Assembly: GCF_002224125.1 (NCBI RefSeq)
Contig: NZ_NCSM01000003.1
Span: 485,431 to 549,430 of the forward strand
DNA from: Streptomyces sp. NBS 14/10
GTDB lineage: Bacteria; Actinomycetota; Actinomycetes; Streptomycetales; Streptomycetaceae
Reading direction: 5' to 3'
Length of the DNA stretch: 64,000 nucleotides
In this document: positions 50,083 through 60,345 of the stretch, one piece after another
Layout of the letters: each line of letters begins with the position of its first letter
Numbering within the stretch: position 1 is the stretch's first letter
The notes under the pieces: model-generated
What the model was told of the DNA's origin: nothing
Databases searched by the model: none
What the model saw: only the letters and a program-made list of their open reading frames with translations
Program-made: the position numbers and the translations under genes

Positions 50083-51207
50083 ATGACCGCATTCGCACGG
50101 AATCAGTGGTACGTCGCCGCCTACGGACGCGAGATCGGCCGCGAACTGCTCGGCCGCACCATCCTGGGCGAGCCCATCGCCTTCTACCGCAGCGAGTCCG
50201 ACGGGGCGGTCGTCGCCCTCCACGACCGCTGCGTCCACCGCCGCTATCCGCTGTCGGCCAGTCGGCTCGACGGCGACCGCGTCGTCTGCGGCTACCACGG
50301 CTTCACCTACGACACCACCGGCACCTGCGTCTTCGTCCCCGGCCAGAAGCGCGTCCCGCGCACCGCCCGGGTCGCCTCGTACCCGGTCGTGGAACAGGAC
50401 TCCCTGGTGTGGGTGTGGATCGGCGACCCCAAGTCGGCCGACCCCACCGCCATACCGCGCGCCCCGTGGCTGGCCGACCCGCGCTGGACGACCGTCGGCG
50501 GCATGGAGCCGATCGACGCGGACTACGGGCTGCTCGTGGACAACCTGATGGACCTGTCCCACGAGACGTATCTGCACGGCGGCTACATCGGCACCCCCGA
50601 GGTCGCCGAGACCCCCATCACCACCACCGTCGACGAGGGCGCGGGCGTGGTGCGGGTGAGCCGGCACATGGACGACGCGGCCTGCCCGCCCTTCTACGCC
50701 CGCTCCACCGGCATCGAGGGCCGCATCACCCGCTGGCAGGACATCGAATACCACGCCCCCTGTCTGTATCTGCTGCACAGCCGCATCGCCCCGGTCGGCG
50801 TGCTGCCCGGGCCGGACGGCGACGACTCCAACGCCTTCCATGTCGAGATCACGTACGCGATCACGCCGTCCACGGAGCACTCCGTGTACGACTTCTGGGC
50901 CGTCTCGCGGGACTTCGCGCAGGACGACGCGGACGTCACCACGTTCCTCCACGACTTCAACCGCACCGTGGTCATGCAGGACGTCGACGCGCTGAACCTG
51001 CTGCAGCGGGCCCTGGACACCGAGCCCGAGGACTACCAGGAGCTCAGCATCAACATCGACACCGGCGGCCTCGCCGCGCGCCGTATCCTCGCCCGCCTCG
51101 CCGCCGAGGGCGCGGGCGAGGTCGAGCACCCGGCCGCCGCCCAGGACGCCACCCAGCCTGCCGTTCCCGGCGCTCCCGCCGCATCCGTCTCGGTGACCGG
51201 GCGATGA
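50083..51207 (+). CDS. Rieske non-haem iron oxygenase, vanillate demethylase-like alpha subunit
   Basis: A 374-aa aromatic-ring-type oxygenase resembling VanA. The Rieske [2Fe-2S] ligands are Cys50-x-His52 (DRCVHRRYPL) and Cys69-x2-His72 (VVCGYHGF). The mononuclear iron site is in DNLMDLSHETYLHGGYIG. ATG 50083 starts the conserved FARNQWYVAAY. It overlaps the reductase gene by four bases. It probably O-demethylates or hydroxylates a phenolic acid; vanillate is only the best-known substrate of the family. Confidence 0.88.
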   Translation: MTAFARNQWYVAAYGREIGRELLGRTILGEPIAFYRSESDGAVVALHDRCVHRRYPLSASRLDGDRVVCGYHGFTYDTTGTCVFVPGQKRVPRTARVASYPVVEQDSLVWVWIGDPKSADPTAIPRAPWLADPRWTTVGGMEPIDADYGLLVDNLMDLSHETYLHGGYIGTPEVAETPITTTVDEGAGVVRVSRHMDDAACPPFYARSTGIEGRITRWQDIEYHAPCLYLLHSRIAPVGVLPGPDGDDSNAFHVEITYAITPSTEHSVYDFWAVSRDFAQDDADVTTFLHDFNRTVVMQDVDALNLLQRALDTEPEDYQELSINIDTGGLAARRILARLAAEGAGEVEHPAAAQDATQPAVPGAPAASVSVTGR

Positions 51208-52532
51208 GCGGCCCGCCCACCGCCGAGGTCTACCGGGTCGACTGGCTGCCGGGCACCGACCTTCTGCACGGCGTCTGCCACTGCGGCGCCGAGCGCTCGG
51301 CGGAGGACCCGGTGGAGCTGTGGAAGTGGATGCTGGCCCACCCCACGGGCCACGACGGCCTCACGGGCCACGGCCACTCCGCAGGCCGCACCCAACCCGC
51401 CGACACCCAACCCGCGGGGACCCGCCCCGCCGACACCCAACCCGCGAACACCCAACCCGCCGGGACCCGACCCGCCCAAACCCACCCCGCCACCCTCCCC
51501 TCGCGGCCATCGACAGGCCAGGAGGGCGAGTTCACCGACACCCTCGTCGTCACCGGCAGAGCCGACGCCGCGACGGACGTCGTCATCCTCACCCTCCGCC
51601 ACCCCACCGGCCGCGAACTGCCCGCCTGGCAGCCCGGCGCGCATATCGACCTCCTCCTCGGCGAGTCCCTGACCCGTCAGTACTCGCTGTGCGGCGATCC
51701 CGCCGACCGCGCCCGCTGGCAGATCGCGGTGCAGCGCGCCCCCGACGGACGCGGCGGCTCCGCGTACGTCCACGAAGCCCTCGCCGAGGGCACCGCCGTC
51801 CAAGTGCGCGGCCCGCGCAACCGCTTCGCGCTGCGCCCCGCCGCCCGCTACCTCTTTATCGCGGGCGGCATCGGGATCACACCGCTGGTCCCGATGACGG
51901 CCGCGGCCGAGGCGGCGGGTGCCGACTGGGCGCTGCTGTACGGAGGGCGGACCCGCGCCTCGATGGCCTTCGCCGGCCAACTCGCCGACCGCTACGGGCC
52001 GAAGGTACGGCTCGTTCCGCAGGACGAGTCGGGCCTGCTCGACCTCGCCTCCTTCCTCGCCGCGCCCACCCCGGAAGCACCGGACACCCCGGACACCCCG
52101 GACACCCTCGTCTACTGCTGCGGCCCCGAGCCGCTGCTGCGGGCGGCCGAGGAACGCTGCCGCGCCTGGCCCTCCGGCTCGTTGCGCACCGAGCGCTTCC
52201 AGCCCCGTACGGACATCGCGGCCCCCGCAGCCCCCGAGACAGCGGACGACCCCCAAACCAAGGCCGGATCCTTCGAGTTGGTACTCGCCCGCTCCGGGCT
52301 GACCCTGACCGTGCCGCCGGAGCGGAGCGTGCTGCGGACGGTCGAGGCGGCGGGGGTTTCGGTTCTGTACTCGTGCGGGGAGGGGACGTGCGGGACGTGT
52401 GAGACCGATGTCGTCGAGGGAGAGGTGGACCACCGGGATTCCGTACTCACCGACGAGGAGCGGGAGTTGAGCGAATCGATGATGATCTGCGTCTCGCGCT
52501 GCCGCGGCCGCCGTCTCGTCCTCGACCTCTGA
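51204..52532 (+). CDS. Phthalate dioxygenase-type reductase (VanB-like) with N-terminal extension
   Basis: A 442-aa electron-transfer partner of the Rieske oxygenase. Residues 1-50 form a small domain (VYRVDWLPGTDLLHGVCHCG). Residues 63-92 are six five-residue repeats TQPA[DGN]. Then come the flavin domain (LTRQYSLCGDPADRARWQIA), the NAD domain (LFIAGGIGITPLVPMTAAAE) and the C-terminal plant-type [2Fe-2S] ferredoxin (YSCGEGTCGTCETDVVEG and a late CVSRC). Translationally coupled to the oxygenase. Confidence 0.88.
   Translation: MSGPPTAEVYRVDWLPGTDLLHGVCHCGAERSAEDPVELWKWMLAHPTGHDGLTGHGHSAGRTQPADTQPAGTRPADTQPANTQPAGTRPAQTHPATLPSRPSTGQEGEFTDTLVVTGRADAATDVVILTLRHPTGRELPAWQPGAHIDLLLGESLTRQYSLCGDPADRARWQIAVQRAPDGRGGSAYVHEALAEGTAVQVRGPRNRFALRPAARYLFIAGGIGITPLVPMTAAAEAAGADWALLYGGRTRASMAFAGQLADRYGPKVRLVPQDESGLLDLASFLAAPTPEAPDTPDTPDTLVYCCGPEPLLRAAEERCRAWPSGSLRTERFQPRTDIAAPAAPETADDPQTKAGSFELVLARSGLTLTVPPERSVLRTVEAAGVSVLYSCGEGTCGTCETDVVEGEVDHRDSVLTDEERELSESMMICVSRCRGRRLVLDL
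51390..51479 (+). repeat. Six tandem 15-bp repeats in the reductase linker
   Basis: ACCCAACCCGCCGAC-like units in frame, coding TQPAD, TQPAG, TRPAD, TQPAN, TQPAG, TRPAQ. Confidence 0.85.
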
Positions 52533-52620
52533 CGGACCTCTGCACGAATCTCCGATGAAACCTCTGACGCGCCGCATGTGATGCGTACCGCCTCGGGCCC
52601 CTGCCCACTGGACATCAAGG

Positions 52621-52639
52621 TTGGTTAGGCTAACCTAAC
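52621..52639 (+). promoter_or_regulatory. Iron box (DmdR/IdeR operator)
   Basis: TTGGTTAGGCTAACCTAAC contains the perfect palindrome GGTTAG-G-CTAACC and matches the actinobacterial iron box TTAGGTTAGGCTAACCTAA closely. It lies 55 bases upstream of the desE start and predicts repression by iron-loaded DmdR1. Confidence 0.9.
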
Positions 52640-52694
52640 TATGACCTCGGGCGATGTCCGTGGCTGCCCCCGTACGCATCGAGAGAGGCGTCCC

Positions 52695-53729
52695 ATGCCC
52701 CACCCCAGAGCCCTCCCCCTCTCCCGCCGCGGTCTGCTGGCCGCCGGCGGCCTGGCCGGACTCGGCGCCCTCGTCACCGCGTGCGGCAGCAAAGACGGCT
52801 CGGGGTCCTCGGGCAAGGAGGGCAAAAACGGCGGCGGGGCCTGGTCGTTCACCGACGACCGCAAGACGAAGATCGACCTCGGCGGCCGCCCCGAGCGCAT
52901 CGTCGCGTACATCGGGTCGGCGGCCGCGCTGTACGACTTCGGCATCGACGACCAGATCGTCGGCGTCTTCGGCCCGACCAAGCTGAAGAACGGCAAGCCG
53001 GACGTGCAGGCCGGGGACATCGACGTCGACAAGGTGACCATCCTCGGCAGCGCCTGGGGCCAGTTCAACGTCGAGAAGTACGCCTCGCTCAACCCGCAGC
53101 TGCTGATCACCAACATGTACGACCCGGGCGCCCTGTTCTACGTCCCGGACGACTCCAAGAACAAGATCCTCGCCCTGGCCCCCAGCGCCGCCCTCACCAC
53201 CGGCCGCGTCTCCATGGTCGAGCCCATCAAGCGCTACGCCGAACTCGCCGCCGCCCTCGGCGCCGACCTCAACGCCAAGAAGGTCACCGACGCCAAGGCC
53301 CGCTTCGAGGCCGCCGCCGAGACGCTGCGCAAGACCGTCAAGTCGAAGAAGATCAAAGTCATGGCCTGCTCCGCCAGCGCCGACCTCTTCTATGTCTCCA
53401 GCCCGTCGGTCAACGCCGACCTGATCTACTTCCGCGAGCTCGGCGTCGACTTCGTCGTTCCGCAGAAGACCGACAAGGGCGGCTACTTCGAGAGCCTGAG
53501 CTGGGAGAACGCCGACAAGTACGGTGCCGACCTGCTGTTCCTCGACAACCGCACCGCCACCTTGCAGCCCAAGGACCTGACCGCCAAGCCGACCTGGTCC
53601 AAGCTCCCCGCGGTCAAGGCCGGCCAGATCGTCCCCTGGAGCAGCGAGCCGCGTTTCTCGTACGCGGGCGCCGCGCCGCATATCGAAGCCCTCACCAAGG
53701 CCATCCAGGACGCGAAGAAGGTCAGCTGA
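52695..53729 (+). CDS. desE: Ferrioxamine-binding lipoprotein DesE
   Basis: A 344-aa ABC substrate-binding lipoprotein. A twin-Arg signal (LSRRGLLAAGGLAGLGAL) ends in the lipobox VTAC with Cys30. The FepB/FhuD-like fold is seen in RIVAYIGSAAALYDFGIDDQ, VEKYASLNPQLLITNMYDPG and IVPWSSEPRFSYAGAAPHIE. ATG 52695 follows GAGAGAGG; the earlier ATG at 52641 would disrupt the signal. Its place before desF and desABCD fits uptake of ferrioxamines. No ABC permease is encoded here. Confidence 0.9.
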   Translation: MPHPRALPLSRRGLLAAGGLAGLGALVTACGSKDGSGSSGKEGKNGGGAWSFTDDRKTKIDLGGRPERIVAYIGSAAALYDFGIDDQIVGVFGPTKLKNGKPDVQAGDIDVDKVTILGSAWGQFNVEKYASLNPQLLITNMYDPGALFYVPDDSKNKILALAPSAALTTGRVSMVEPIKRYAELAAALGADLNAKKVTDAKARFEAAAETLRKTVKSKKIKVMACSASADLFYVSSPSVNADLIYFRELGVDFVVPQKTDKGGYFESLSWENADKYGADLLFLDNRTATLQPKDLTAKPTWSKLPAVKAGQIVPWSSEPRFSYAGAAPHIEALTKAIQDAKKVS

Positions 53730-53764
53730 CCAGGCAGGGCAAGCGAAGGGAAGAGACCGCTCCC

Positions 53765-54739
53765 ATGACCACCGCCGCCACCCCCCACACCTCCGCCGAA
53801 TCAGTCGAGCCCCCGTCCCCGCCCCCGCCCCCCGCCTCCGTCCCGTTCCGCTTCTTCGACGTACGGGTCGTCCGCACACAGGTCCTCGGGCCGTCCATGG
53901 TGCGGATCACCTTCGGCGGCGACACCCTGAAGGACTTCGCCTCCGGCGGCCGTGACCAGCGCTTCAAGCTGTTCCTGCCGCACCCTCACCAGGACGCCCC
54001 CATCGTGCCGGTCGAGGCGGGCGAGGAGTGGTTCCCGGTGTGGCGGGCCATGGACCCCGCGGTACGGGCCGTCATGCGCTCGTACACCGTGCGCGAGCAG
54101 CGGCACGAACCCGAAGAGGTCGACGTGGACTTCGCCCTGCACGGCGCCGACGCCGCCGGCCCCGCCACGGTGGGCGGTCCGGCCGACGGTCCGGTCGGCG
54201 GTCCGGCCTCCCGCTGGGCCGTGCGCGCCCGGCCCAGTGACCGCGCCATGCTCCTCGGCCCGGTCGCCCCCGACAACGGCGGCGTCGACTTCCGCCCGCC
54301 GCCCGGCACCGACTGGGTGCTCATCGCCGCCGACGAGACCGCGCTGCCCGCCGTCGCCGGAATCCTGGAGTGGCTGCCGGCCGGCATCGGGGCCAAGGTC
54401 TGGATCGAGGTGCAGCACGCCGAGGACCTGCAGCAACTGCCCACCGAGGCCGACGCCGAGATCGTCTGGCTGGTGCGCGACGGCGCCGACCCCACCGGCC
54501 CGCGCTCGGCCCTCCTCCTGGACGGCGTACGCGACGCGGCGCTCCCCGAGGGCACCCCGTACGCCTGGATCGCGGGCGAGGCCGGTACGGTCCGCGCGCT
54601 GCGCCGCCATCTCGTACGCGAGCGGGGCTACGACCGCAAGGCGGTCACCTTCACCGGCTACTGGCGGCTGGGCGCGACCGACGACCAGCTCGTCGAGGAG
54701 GCCGTGAGCGGCGCCGGCCCAGCGTCGGACGACGACTGA
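53765..54739 (+). CDS. desF: Siderophore-interacting protein DesF
   Basis: A 324-aa flavoprotein of the ViuB/SIP family that reduces ferric siderophore to release iron. The FAD-binding half holds TQVLGPSMVRITFGGDTLKD and VMRSYTVREQ. The NAD(P)H half holds WVLIAADETALPAVAGILEW and TPYAWIAGEAGTVRALRRHL, ending GYWRLGATDDQL. A Gly/Pro-rich insert lies near 125-145. Starts 35 bases after desE. Confidence 0.9.
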   Translation: MTTAATPHTSAESVEPPSPPPPPASVPFRFFDVRVVRTQVLGPSMVRITFGGDTLKDFASGGRDQRFKLFLPHPHQDAPIVPVEAGEEWFPVWRAMDPAVRAVMRSYTVREQRHEPEEVDVDFALHGADAAGPATVGGPADGPVGGPASRWAVRARPSDRAMLLGPVAPDNGGVDFRPPPGTDWVLIAADETALPAVAGILEWLPAGIGAKVWIEVQHAEDLQQLPTEADAEIVWLVRDGADPTGPRSALLLDGVRDAALPEGTPYAWIAGEAGTVRALRRHLVRERGYDRKAVTFTGYWRLGATDDQLVEEAVSGAGPASDDD

Positions 54740-54956
54740 CCAGCGCAGAACCAGCGGCACACCGACACCCCAGCACCAGGCACCCCGCACGCCCGCACCA
54801 CTCACCACCCCCGCACCCCGTACCAGGCATCCTGCACCGCTCGTCACTCCCGCACCCCAGCACCCGCGCACGCCCGCACCCCCGTCCAGGGCACACCCAT
54901 GCCGTGTCCAGGGCACACCCATGCCCGCAAGCAGCCCAACCCAGAAGGGACAGACC
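54740..54956. repeat. desF-desA spacer with CAC/CCC-rich repeats
   Basis: A 217-bp gap rich in GCACCCC-like repeats. It holds a tandem 20-bp repeat, GTCCAGGGCACACCCATGCC at 54884-54903 and 54906-54925. No iron box or hairpin terminator is visible. Confidence 0.7.
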
Positions 54957-56561
54957 GTGAGTCTCCTCGCGCACCCCGCCGCTGAGGACCCGTCGTCAGG
55001 GCCGATACCCGGGGCAGCGGATGGCCGGGCCCACCTCTTCAACGACCGTACGGCGGACCGCTATCGGCGGTCAGTGTCCGACGGCGTCGGCCTGGTGGCC
55101 TCCACCGTCGCCCGCACCACCCGCCCGTTCACCGGAGTCACCCCGGCCGAACTCGCCCCCGAGATCACCGGGATCGACCTGGAGCGGCCGCTGGGGGACC
55201 CGGCCGCCGCCCTCGACGAGCTCGAACGCGTCTATCTCAAGGACGCCGTCTACTTCCACCACCCCCGCTATCTCGCCCACCTCAACTGCCCCGTGGTCAT
55301 CCCCGCGCTGCTCGGCGAGGCGATCCTCTCCGCCGTCAACTCCTCGCTGGACACCTGGGACCAGAGCGCCGGCGGCACGCTCATCGAACGGCGCCTGATC
55401 AACTGGACGGCGGCGCGCCTCGGGCTCGGCGAGGCCGCGGACGGCGTCTTCACCAGCGGCGGGACGCAGTCCAATCTGCATGCGATGCTGCTCGCCCGCG
55501 ACGAGGCGTGCAAGCTGGTGGAGAAGGAGACGGCGGCGGCCGGGACGCCGCTCACCAAACCCCAGATCCTGCCCCGGCTGCGCATCCTCGCCTCTCAGGC
55601 GGGCCACTTCTCCATCGCCAAGGCGGCCGCCGTCCTCGGGCTCGGCTACGAGGCGGTCATCGCCGTGCCCTGCGACCAGGACCGGCGGATGCGCACCGTC
55701 GCGCTCGCCCGCGAACTCGACCGCTGCCGCCGCGAGGGCCTGGTCGTCATGGCGGTCGTGGCCACCGCCGGGACCACCGACTTCGGCTCCATCGACCCGC
55801 TGCCCGAGATCGCCGACCTGTGCGCACGGGCCGGGGCCTGGCTGCACGTCGACGCGGCGTACGGCTGTGGCCTGCTGATCTCCCCGCGCCGCCGGCACCT
55901 CCTCGACGGCATCGAGCGCGCCGACTCGGTCACCGTCGACTACCACAAGTCCTTCTTCCAGCCGGTCAGCTCCAGCGCGGTCCTGGTGCGCGACCGTACG
56001 ACGCTCAGCCACGCCACGTACCACGCCGACTACCTCAACCCGGCGCACAGCGCGGAGCGGCTGATCCCCAACCAGGTGGACAAGTCGCTGCAGACCACCC
56101 GGCGCTTCGACGCGCTCAAGCTGTGGCTGACGCTGCGGATCATGGGCGCGGACGCCGTCGGGGAGCTGTTCGACGAGGTGGTGGACCGGGCGGCCGAGGC
56201 GTGGCGGCTGCTGGACGCCGATCCGCGGTACGAGGTGGTCACCCGGCCGCAGCTGAGCACGCTGGTCTTCCGCTACACCGGGGGGCCGTCAGCCAGGCTG
56301 CTCGACGCCAGGCTGCTCGACGCCGGACTGCTGGACCGGGCGAATCTGCACGCGCGCGAGGCGCTGGCCGCCTCCGGCGAGGCCGTCGTGGCCGGGACGG
56401 TCGTGGACGGGGCGCACTACCTGAAGTTCACGCTGCTCAACCCGGAGACCTCGCTCGGCGATATCGCCCACGTCCTCGACCTGATCGCCGGCCACGCCGA
56501 GCAGTACCTGTCCTCCCCGGACGCCGCCGAACCGGAGTTCACCCGGGCCCGAGCCAGCTGA
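54957..56561 (+). CDS. desA: Lysine decarboxylase DesA
   Basis: A 534-aa PLP enzyme making cadaverine from lysine, the first step of desferrioxamine synthesis. [40 protein letters not shown] and the Schiff-base Lys in [20 protein letters not shown] place it in the group II decarboxylases. Near residue 445 a local duplication gives [22 protein letters not shown] 54957 follows AGAAGGGA. Next gene desB is 26 bases on. Confidence 0.92.
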   Translation: MSLLAHPAAEDPSSGPIPGAADGRAHLFNDRTADRYRRSVSDGVGLVASTVARTTRPFTGVTPAELAPEITGIDLERPLGDPAAALDELERVYLKDAVYFHHPRYLAHLNCPVVIPALLGEAILSAVNSSLDTWDQSAGGTLIERRLINWTAARLGLGEAADGVFTSGGTQSNLHAMLLARDEACKLVEKETAAAGTPLTKPQILPRLRILASQAGHFSIAKAAAVLGLGYEAVIAVPCDQDRRMRTVALARELDRCRREGLVVMAVVATAGTTDFGSIDPLPEIADLCARAGAWLHVDAAYGCGLLISPRRRHLLDGIERADSVTVDYHKSFFQPVSSSAVLVRDRTTLSHATYHADYLNPAHSAERLIPNQVDKSLQTTRRFDALKLWLTLRIMGADAVGELFDEVVDRAAEAWRLLDADPRYEVVTRPQLSTLVFRYTGGPSARLLDARLLDAGLLDRANLHAREALAASGEAVVAGTVVDGAHYLKFTLLNPETSLGDIAHVLDLIAGHAEQYLSSPDAAEPEFTRARAS

Positions 56562-56587
56562 CCGCCTTCCACCCGCCGGAGACCCAC

Positions 56588-57904
56588 GTGTCCACCGCTT
56601 CTTCCCATGACTTCATCGCCATCGGCCTGGGCCCCTTCAACCTCGGCCTGGCCGCGCTCACCGACCCGATCGACGAGCTGAACGGGCTGTTCCTGGAGCG
56701 CAAGCCGGACTTCGACTGGCACTCGGGGATGTTCCTCGAGGGCAGCACGCTCCAGACGCCGTTCATGTCCGACCTGGTCACCCTCGCCGACCCCACCTCC
56801 CCGTACTCCTTCCTCAACTACCTGAAGGAGAACGGCCGCCTGTACTCCTTCTACATCCGGGAGAGCTTCTATCCGCTGCGGGAGGAGTTCAACGACTACT
56901 GCCGCTGGGTGGCCGCCCGGCTCGGCTCCGTCCGCTTCGGCCAGGAGGTCACCTCCGTCGAGTACGACGAAGCGGAGGGCCGGTACGTAGTCCACGCCAC
57001 CGAGACCGCGACCGGCGAGCGCCACACCTGGCGGGCCGGGCGGCTGGTGCTGGGCACCGGGACACCGCCGTACGTCCCCGAAGCCTGCCGTGACCTGGGC
57101 GGCGACCTGATCCACAACTCCCGGTACCTGGAGCACAAGGAAGCCCTCCAGGCGAAGGAGAGCATCACCGTCGTGGGCAGCGGCCAGAGCGCCGCCGAGA
57201 TCTACTACGACCTGCTCCAGGACATCGACGCGCACGGCTACCGGCTCGACTGGATCACCCGCTCGCCCCGCTTCTTCCCGCTCGAATACACCAAGCTCAC
57301 GCTGGAGATGACCTCCCCGGAGTACGTGGACTACTTCTACGGGCTGCCCGCGCACACCCGCGAACGGCTGAACACCTCGCAGAAGAACCTCTACAAGGGG
57401 ATCAACTCCGATCTCATCAACGCCATCTTCGATCTGCTCTACATCAAGAACCGGCGAGGCCCGTGCCCGACCCGGCTGATGACCAACACCGCGCTGCGGC
57501 AGGCGTCATACGACGCGGCAGACAGCTCGTACACGCTGGCCCTGCGCCAGGAGGAGCAGGGCCAGGACTTCACCCTCACCACCCAGGGCCTGATCCTGGC
57601 CACCGGCTACCGCCACCAGGTGCCGGAGTTCCTGGCACCCGTCCGGGACCGCATCGCCTGGGACGATGCCGGGCGCTTCGCGGTCGCACGCGACTACAGC
57701 GTCAACACCGCCACCGCCGGGCGGGAGATCTACGTACAGAACGCCGAGCTGCACACCCACGGCTTCGTCACCCCCGACCTCGGGATGGCCGCCTACCGCA
57801 ACTCGTGCATCATCCGCGAGCTGCTGGGGGGCCGCGAGCACTACCCCATCGAGAAGACGATCGCCTTCCAGGAGTTCGCGGCCCCCGAGGGGGCGCTGCG
57901 ATGA
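56588..57904 (+). CDS. desB: Cadaverine N-monooxygenase DesB
   Basis: A 438-aa FAD/NADPH hydroxylase giving N-hydroxycadaverine. FAD motif [20 protein letters not shown] at the N-terminus, NADPH motif [20 protein letters not shown] near residue 195, and the C-terminal [20 protein letters not shown] mark the IucD/PvdA-like family. GTG 56588 start. Its stop overlaps the desC start (ATGA). Confidence 0.93.
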   Translation: MSTASSHDFIAIGLGPFNLGLAALTDPIDELNGLFLERKPDFDWHSGMFLEGSTLQTPFMSDLVTLADPTSPYSFLNYLKENGRLYSFYIRESFYPLREEFNDYCRWVAARLGSVRFGQEVTSVEYDEAEGRYVVHATETATGERHTWRAGRLVLGTGTPPYVPEACRDLGGDLIHNSRYLEHKEALQAKESITVVGSGQSAAEIYYDLLQDIDAHGYRLDWITRSPRFFPLEYTKLTLEMTSPEYVDYFYGLPAHTRERLNTSQKNLYKGINSDLINAIFDLLYIKNRRGPCPTRLMTNTALRQASYDAADSSYTLALRQEEQGQDFTLTTQGLILATGYRHQVPEFLAPVRDRIAWDDAGRFAVARDYSVNTATAGREIYVQNAELHTHGFVTPDLGMAAYRNSCIIRELLGGREHYPIEKTIAFQEFAAPEGALR

Positions 57905-58551
57905 CCACGGCGCTCTTCACCCACCTCGACGCGGCGCTCGGCCACTTCTCCGTACGCCCCCTCGACCCGGCCGCCGACGCCGAGCTGCTGCACCACTGGG
58001 TCACCCACCCCAAGGCGTCCTTCTGGCTGATGCAGGACGCCGACGTGGCGCAGGTCGCCTTCGAGTACCGCAAGATCACCGAACATCCGCACCACGACGC
58101 CTTCATCGGCCTGCACGAGGGCCGCCCCGCCTTCCTCACCGAACGCTACGACCCGGCCCGGGTGGAGCTGGCGGGCCTCTACCCCGCCCAGGAGGGCGAT
58201 GTCGGCATGCACTTCCTGTGCGCGCCCGCCGACACCCCGGTGCACGGGTTCACCCGGGCGGTGATCACCACCGTCATGGAGTTCCTCTTCGCCGATCCGG
58301 CGACCCGGCGCGTCGTGGTCGAGCCCGACGTACGCAACACGGCGGTGCACAGGCTCAACGCGGCCGTCGGCTTCGAGATCGCGGGCACGGTGGCCAAGCC
58401 GGAGAAGGACGCGTACCTCAGCTTCTGCACCCGCGCCCAGTTCCACGCGGCGACGGCGGGCACGTCCTCAGACAAGACCGCGAAGGCACCCAACACACCC
58501 ACCACACCGGCCACACCCGACGCAGCCGTTCAAGGAGCAGCCCCCAGATGA
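57901..58551 (+). CDS. desC: N-hydroxycadaverine acyltransferase DesC
   Basis: A 216-aa GNAT-fold acyltransferase of the IucB/RhbD type that adds succinyl or acetyl groups to N-hydroxycadaverine. [57 protein letters not shown] and [20 protein letters not shown] are conserved parts. A Thr/Pro/Ala tail (about 188-216) is extra. Overlaps both neighbours by four bases. Confidence 0.92.
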   Translation: MTTALFTHLDAALGHFSVRPLDPAADAELLHHWVTHPKASFWLMQDADVAQVAFEYRKITEHPHHDAFIGLHEGRPAFLTERYDPARVELAGLYPAQEGDVGMHFLCAPADTPVHGFTRAVITTVMEFLFADPATRRVVVEPDVRNTAVHRLNAAVGFEIAGTVAKPEKDAYLSFCTRAQFHAATAGTSSDKTAKAPNTPTTPATPDAAVQGAAPR

Positions 58552-60344
58552 GCCCCCGAGACGCCGTCGCCCACCTCACCCCCGCCCTCTGGGAGCGGGC
58601 CGGCCGCCTCCTCGTACGCAAGGCGCTCGCCGAGTTCTCCCATGAGCGCCTGCTCTCCCCCGAGCCGCTGCCCGACACTCCCGGCCACTACGCCGTCACC
58701 AGCGACGACGGCTCGGTGACCTACCGCTTCGCGGCCCGCCTGCTGGCCCTGGACCACTGGTTGGTCGAGGCGGAGTCCATCACCCGCCACGACACCCGGG
58801 ACGGCTCCGAACTCCCCCTCGACGCGCTCGACTTCTTCCTGGAGCTGCGCGGACGGCTGGGGCTCGGCGACCAGATTCTCCCCGTCTATCTGGAGGAGAT
58901 CAGCTCCACCCTCTCCGGCACCGCGTACAAGCTCGGCGGCGAGCCGGTCAGCGCCGCCGAGCTCGCCAAATCCGACTTCCAGACGGTCGAGACCGGCATG
59001 ACCGAGGGCCACCCCTGCTTCGTCGCCAACAACGGCCGCCTGGGCTTCGGGGTCCACGAATACCTCTCGTACGCCCCCGAGACCGCGAGCCCCGTCCAGC
59101 TGATCTGGCTGGCCGCCCACCGCGACCACGCGACCTTCACCTCCTCCACGGACCTCGACTACGACGGGCTGATCCGCGCCGAACTGGGCGAGGCCACCCT
59201 GGCCCGCTTCGCCGACACCCTGTCCGGCCTCGGCCTCGACCTGGCCGACTACCGCCTCATCCCCGTCCACCCCTGGCAGTGGTGGAACAAGCTGTCGGTC
59301 ACCTTCGCCGCCGAGCTCGCCCAGCAGCGCCTGGTGTGCCTGGGTACGGGCGACGACGCGTACCTCGCGCAGCAGTCGATCCGTACCTTCTTCAACACCG
59401 ACGACCCGGCCAAGCACTACGTGAAAACGGCCCTGTCCGTCCTCAACATGGGCTTCATGCGCGGCCTCTCCGCCGCCTATATGGAGGCCACCCCCGCCAT
59501 CAACGACTGGCTCGCGGGCCTGATCGCAGGCGACGACCTCCTCCGCGCCGCCCGCTTCTCGATCATCCGCGAACGCGCCGCCATCGGCTACCACCACCGG
59601 CAGTACGAACGGGCCACCGACAAGTACTCCCCGTACCGCAAAATGCTCGCCGCACTCTGGCGCGAAAGCCCCGTCCCCACGCTCGAACCGGGCCAGCGCC
59701 TGGTCACCATGGCCAGCCTCCTCCACACCGACCCCGCCGGCGGCTCCTTCGTCAGCGCCCTCATCGAGGAGTCCGCCCTACCCCCCGCCCGCTGGCTGCG
59801 CCGCTACCTGGACGCGTATCTGCGACCGGTGCTGCACTGCTTCTACGCGTACGACCTGGTCTTCATGCCGCACGGCGAGAACGTCATCCTCGTCATCGAG
59901 GACGGCGCCGTGCGGCGAGCGATCTTCAAGGACATCGCCGAGGAGATCGCCGTCATGGACCCGGACGCGGTCCTTCCGCCGGCCGTCACACGGATCCGGG
60001 TGGAGGTCCCGGAGGACAAGAAGCTGCTGTCGATCTTCACCGATGTCTTCGACTGCTTCCTGCGCTTCCTGAGCGGCATCCTCGTCACCGAGGGCCTGCT
60101 GGAGGAGGACACCTTCTGGCGGACGGTGGCGGAGTGCGTCTCGGACTACCAGGCGTCGGTGCCGGAGCTGGCGGAGAAGTTCGAGCGGTACGACATGTTC
60201 GCGCCCGACTTCGCACTGTCCTGCCTGAACCGGCTCCAGCTGCGGAACAACCAGCAGATGCTCGACCTGGCGGACCCGGCCGGGGCGCTCCAGCTGATCG
60301 GGACGCTGGAGAACCCCATCGCGCGGTTCGGAGGAGCGCCGTAG
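58548..60344 (+). CDS. desD: Desferrioxamine synthetase DesD (NIS family)
   Basis: A 598-aa IucA/IucC-type ATP-dependent synthetase that trimerises and cyclises the hydroxamate units to desferrioxamine. YRLIPVHPWQWWNKLSVTFA, AQQSIRTFFNTDDPAKHYVK, TALSVLNMGFMRGLSAAYME and VFMPHGENVILVIEDGAVRR (nucleotide-binding and FhuF-like regions) are clear. Full length. ATG 58548 overlaps the desC stop. Last gene of the locus. Confidence 0.94.
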   Translation: MSPRDAVAHLTPALWERAGRLLVRKALAEFSHERLLSPEPLPDTPGHYAVTSDDGSVTYRFAARLLALDHWLVEAESITRHDTRDGSELPLDALDFFLELRGRLGLGDQILPVYLEEISSTLSGTAYKLGGEPVSAAELAKSDFQTVETGMTEGHPCFVANNGRLGFGVHEYLSYAPETASPVQLIWLAAHRDHATFTSSTDLDYDGLIRAELGEATLARFADTLSGLGLDLADYRLIPVHPWQWWNKLSVTFAAELAQQRLVCLGTGDDAYLAQQSIRTFFNTDDPAKHYVKTALSVLNMGFMRGLSAAYMEATPAINDWLAGLIAGDDLLRAARFSIIRERAAIGYHHRQYERATDKYSPYRKMLAALWRESPVPTLEPGQRLVTMASLLHTDPAGGSFVSALIEESALPPARWLRRYLDAYLRPVLHCFYAYDLVFMPHGENVILVIEDGAVRRAIFKDIAEEIAVMDPDAVLPPAVTRIRVEVPEDKKLLSIFTDVFDCFLRFLSGILVTEGLLEEDTFWRTVAECVSDYQASVPELAEKFERYDMFAPDFALSCLNRLQLRNNQQMLDLADPAGALQLIGTLENPIARFGGAP

Positions 60345-60345
60345 T

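Noticed and set aside
51390..51479. CRISPR-like array
   Set aside because: Repeats are 15 bp, contiguous and in frame with a protein linker; there are no spacers and no cas genes.
54740..54956. A second iron box before desA
   Set aside because: No TTAGGTTAGG-like or palindromic match was found in the gap.
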